From contig MKTL01000001.1 of the NCBI GenBank assembly GCA_001897605.1, positions 620,001-684,000 on the forward strand: a stretch of DNA of 64,000 nt. Reading direction: 5' to 3'. Below the pieces are notes generated by a model. That model searched no databases and had not been told where the DNA came from. It saw nothing but the letters and a program-made list of their open reading frames with translations. Numbering within the stretch: the stretch's first letter is position 1; the number at the start of each line of letters is the position of its first letter. This DNA is from Clostridiales bacterium 38-18 (GTDB lineage Bacteria > Bacillota > Clostridia > Peptostreptococcales > Acidaminobacteraceae). The position numbers and the translations under genes were made by a program. This document shows positions 62,100-64,000 of this stretch, piece after piece.

Positions 62100-62129
62100 T
62101 TGCAAACTACTTATATATTTTGATATGAT
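62100..62129 (+). promoter_or_regulatory. Promoter of the topoisomerase gene
   Basis: TTGCAA (62100-62105), 18 bases, TATGAT (62124-62129). Confidence 0.55.
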
Positions 62130-62171
62130 ATAGGTTGATAGATAATCAAAGACTTTTTAAAGAGGTGGCAA

Positions 62172-64000
62172 ATGAGCAAAACCAGTTACAACAACGAGAG
62201 TATCACAGCCCTTAAAGGAGCAGATCGAGTTAGAAAAAGACCATCTGTTATTTTTGGGTCTGATGGATTAGAAGGATGTCAACACTCTTTTTTCGAGATT
62301 CTGTCAAATTCAATAGATGAAGCACGCGGTGGCTATGGAAAAGAAATCACTGTTATTAGACATAAGGATTTATCAATATCTGTAATTGACCAAGCTAGGG
62401 GGATCCCAGTTGATTATAATCCGAAGGAAGATAAATATAACTGGGAGCTGGTATTTACTGAGCTTTATGCAGGGGGAAAATACAATAACAATGAGTCATC
62501 AGTATATGAGTTCAGTCTAGGACTTAATGGACTTGGTTTGTGTGCGACTCAATATAGCTCTGAATATATGGATGTAATCATTCACAGAGATGGATATGAA
62601 TATGAACTTCATTTTAAAAAAGGTGAAATTGCAGAAAATGGATACAATAGAATAGAAAAGAAATATAAAGTGACAGGCTCTAATATTAGATGGCGTCCTG
62701 ATTTGGAAGTGTTTAAGGATATTGAGATTCCCTTAGAATATTTTCAAGATGTAATGAAAAAGCAATCTATCGTCAATCCAGGAATTAACTTTATCCTAAG
62801 AGATGAAATATCTGAAATGGCTTTTGAATATCGATATGAAAGAGGTATTCAGGACTATATTGAGGAGCTCAGTGAAGAAAAGCACTTTACCGATGTTGTG
62901 TATTTTGAGGATGAAGGAAAAGGTAGAGACCGTGAAGATATGCCTGATTATAAAGTAAAAGCTCAGCTTGCTTTTGCGTTTAATAATGAGGTGAATGTTC
63001 TCGAATATTTCCATAATTCAAGTTTTTTAGAACATGGCGGCTCACCTGACAAAGCAGTTAAAAATGCCTTTGTTTATGAGTTAGACAAATTTATCAAGCA
63101 GTTAAATAAATATACAAAGAATGAAAAGAAGATTTCTTTTGTGGATATTCAAGACAGTCTTGTACTTGTATCCACAAGCTTTTCAACTATAACAAGCTAT
63201 GAAAATCAAACGAAGAAATCTATAACTAATAAATTTGTACAAGACTTTATGACTGAAATGATTAAAAAGAATCTGGAAATCTACTTTATTGAAAATAAAG
63301 AGCATGCTGAAAAAATTGTAGATCAAGTATTGATAAATAAGAGATCAAGAGAAAAAGCAGAAACTACAAGGTTGAATTTAAAGAAGACCTTGAGCTCAAA
63401 AATCGACGTTACGAACAGAGTAAAGAAGTTTGTCGATTGTAGAACTAAGGACACTGGTCGAAGAGAAGTGTATATCTTAGAAGGAGACTCTGCACTTGGC
63501 TCCTGTAAATTGGCTAGAGACAGTGAGTTTCAAGCACTTATGCCAATTAGAGGTAAAATTTTAAATTGCTTAAAGGCCGATTATGAAAAGATTTTTCAGT
63601 CTGAAATTATCATTGATTTAATAAAAGTACTTGGCTGTGGTGTTGAAATAAAAACAAGACATAACAAAGATTTAGATACCTTCAATTATGAAAATCTAAA
63701 GTGGGACAAGGTAATCATTTGTACCGATGCAGATGTTGATGGCTATCATATTAGAACCCATATCCTAACAATGATTTATAGACTTATTCCAACTTTGATT
63801 GATCGTGGGAATGTTTATATTGCTGAATCTCCTTTGTTTGAAATATCGCATGAGGGAAAAACATTTTTTGCGTACAATGAAAAAGAAAAAAATGATTACC
63901 TTAAGAAGCTGGGAAATAAAAAGTATACAATTCAACGATCAAAAGGACTAGGTGAGAATGATCCGGATATGATGTGGCATACCACGATGTGTCCTGATTC
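62172..64000 (+). CDS. Type IIA DNA topoisomerase subunit B (ParE/GyrB-like, divergent), 5' part
   Basis: Partial gene: starts at the ATG at 62172 after AGAGGTGGCAA and is still open at the right edge (about 609 residues seen). The GHKL ATPase domain has EILSNSIDEARGG near residue 42, with the Mg-binding Asn. The usual DNGRGIPV is DQARGIPV, and the usual GGLHGVG lid is LGLNGLG, so it is clearly divergent. The toprim domain keeps EGDSALGSCKLARD near residue 440 (GyrB: EGDSAGG) and DADVDGYHIR near residue 519. It should pair with a ParC/GyrA-like subunit, probably encoded next outside the window. The SOS box upstream is noted separately. Confidence 0.88.
   Translation, partial: MSKTSYNNESITALKGADRVRKRPSVIFGSDGLEGCQHSFFEILSNSIDEARGGYGKEITVIRHKDLSISVIDQARGIPVDYNPKEDKYNWELVFTELYAGGKYNNNESSVYEFSLGLNGLGLCATQYSSEYMDVIIHRDGYEYELHFKKGEIAENGYNRIEKKYKVTGSNIRWRPDLEVFKDIEIPLEYFQDVMKKQSIVNPGINFILRDEISEMAFEYRYERGIQDYIEELSEEKHFTDVVYFEDEGKGRDREDMPDYKVKAQLAFAFNNEVNVLEYFHNSSFLEHGGSPDKAVKNAFVYELDKFIKQLNKYTKNEKKISFVDIQDSLVLVSTSFSTITSYENQTKKSITNKFVQDFMTEMIKKNLEIYFIENKEHAEKIVDQVLINKRSREKAETTRLNLKKTLSSKIDVTNRVKKFVDCRTKDTGRREVYILEGDSALGSCKLARDSEFQALMPIRGKILNCLKADYEKIFQSEIIIDLIKVLGCGVEIKTRHNKDLDTFNYENLKWDKVIICTDADVDGYHIRTHILTMIYRLIPTLIDRGNVYIAESPLFEISHEGKTFFAYNEKEKNDYLKKLGNKKYTIQRSKGLGENDPDMMWHTTMCPD

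Overview
The window is AT-rich, densely coded DNA that reads as the chromosome of an anaerobic, low-GC Gram-positive (Clostridia-type) bacterium. The evidence is strong AGGAGG ribosome-binding sites, frequent TTG starts, T-box and tandem glycine riboswitches, a two-gene glycine decarboxylase (gcvPA/gcvPB), an Rnf/Nqr-type sodium pump, an SLH-domain protein and type IV pili in a Gram-positive context. A Fusibacter/Acidaminobacter-like genus is plausible, but this is a low-confidence guess. I see no prophage, insertion sequence or CRISPR array; this is core and adaptive chromosome.

Layout. 1-2.8 kb: a YcgQ/YcgR-type membrane pair (minus strand) and a lipoprotein. 3.0-6.3 kb: pseudouridine salvage (psuK, psuG) and a ribokinase-like kinase. 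6.3-8.3 kb: a Crp/Fnr regulator divergent from an MFS transporter. 8.3-9.9 kb: T-box-controlled serS. 10-11.7 kb: a TetR regulator and an acyltransferase. 11.8-13.2 kb: tRNA-Leu(CAG), then a YcaQ-like DNA repair glycosylase gene behind a LexA-type SOS box. 13.3-15.2 kb: a receiver, a CheC-like protein and a PAS-GGDEF cyclase in one operon. 15.5-17.2 kb: an M3 oligoendopeptidase. 17.2-24.7 kb: a tandem glycine riboswitch and a complete glycine cleavage operon (gcvT-gcvH-gcvPA-gcvPB-lpdA-glyA). 24.9-29.1 kb: an ArsB/NhaD-type permease, a LysE exporter, a cupin regulator, a membrane protein and a histidine phosphatase. 29.2-33.1 kb: a sodium-pump operon with Nqr B, C, D, E and F subunits but no nqrA and no rnfB/rnfC. 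33.3-38.1 kb: a secreted helical-repeat protein, a soluble Rossmann-chemoreceptor fusion, a FUSC-like membrane protein and a coiled-coil protein.

38.3-59 kb is the centrepiece: a type IV pilus locus. It has a full-length prepilin peptidase, then a promoter and a class I cyclic-di-GMP riboswitch with terminator, then pilB-pilT-pilC-pilA, three minor-pilin-like genes, a second pilT, pilM, pilN, pilO and an SLH-domain protein. A short second prepilin peptidase, an HD-GYP phosphodiesterase and a large PAS protein follow. Two minor pilins are modular adhesins: one carries a von Willebrand A domain with a complete MIDAS motif, the other carries two LamG/ConA-like domains, two Ig-like domains and a carbohydrate-binding-like tail. 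PilO also has an extra beta-rich domain. Together with the GGDEF protein at 14 kb and the second HD-GYP at 61 kb, the window encodes c-di-GMP synthesis, breakdown, sensing and an output organelle.

59-64 kb: an MFS transporter, ssb, the second HD-GYP, and a divergent type IIA topoisomerase B subunit that runs off the right edge and has a second exact GAAC-N4-GTTC SOS box upstream.
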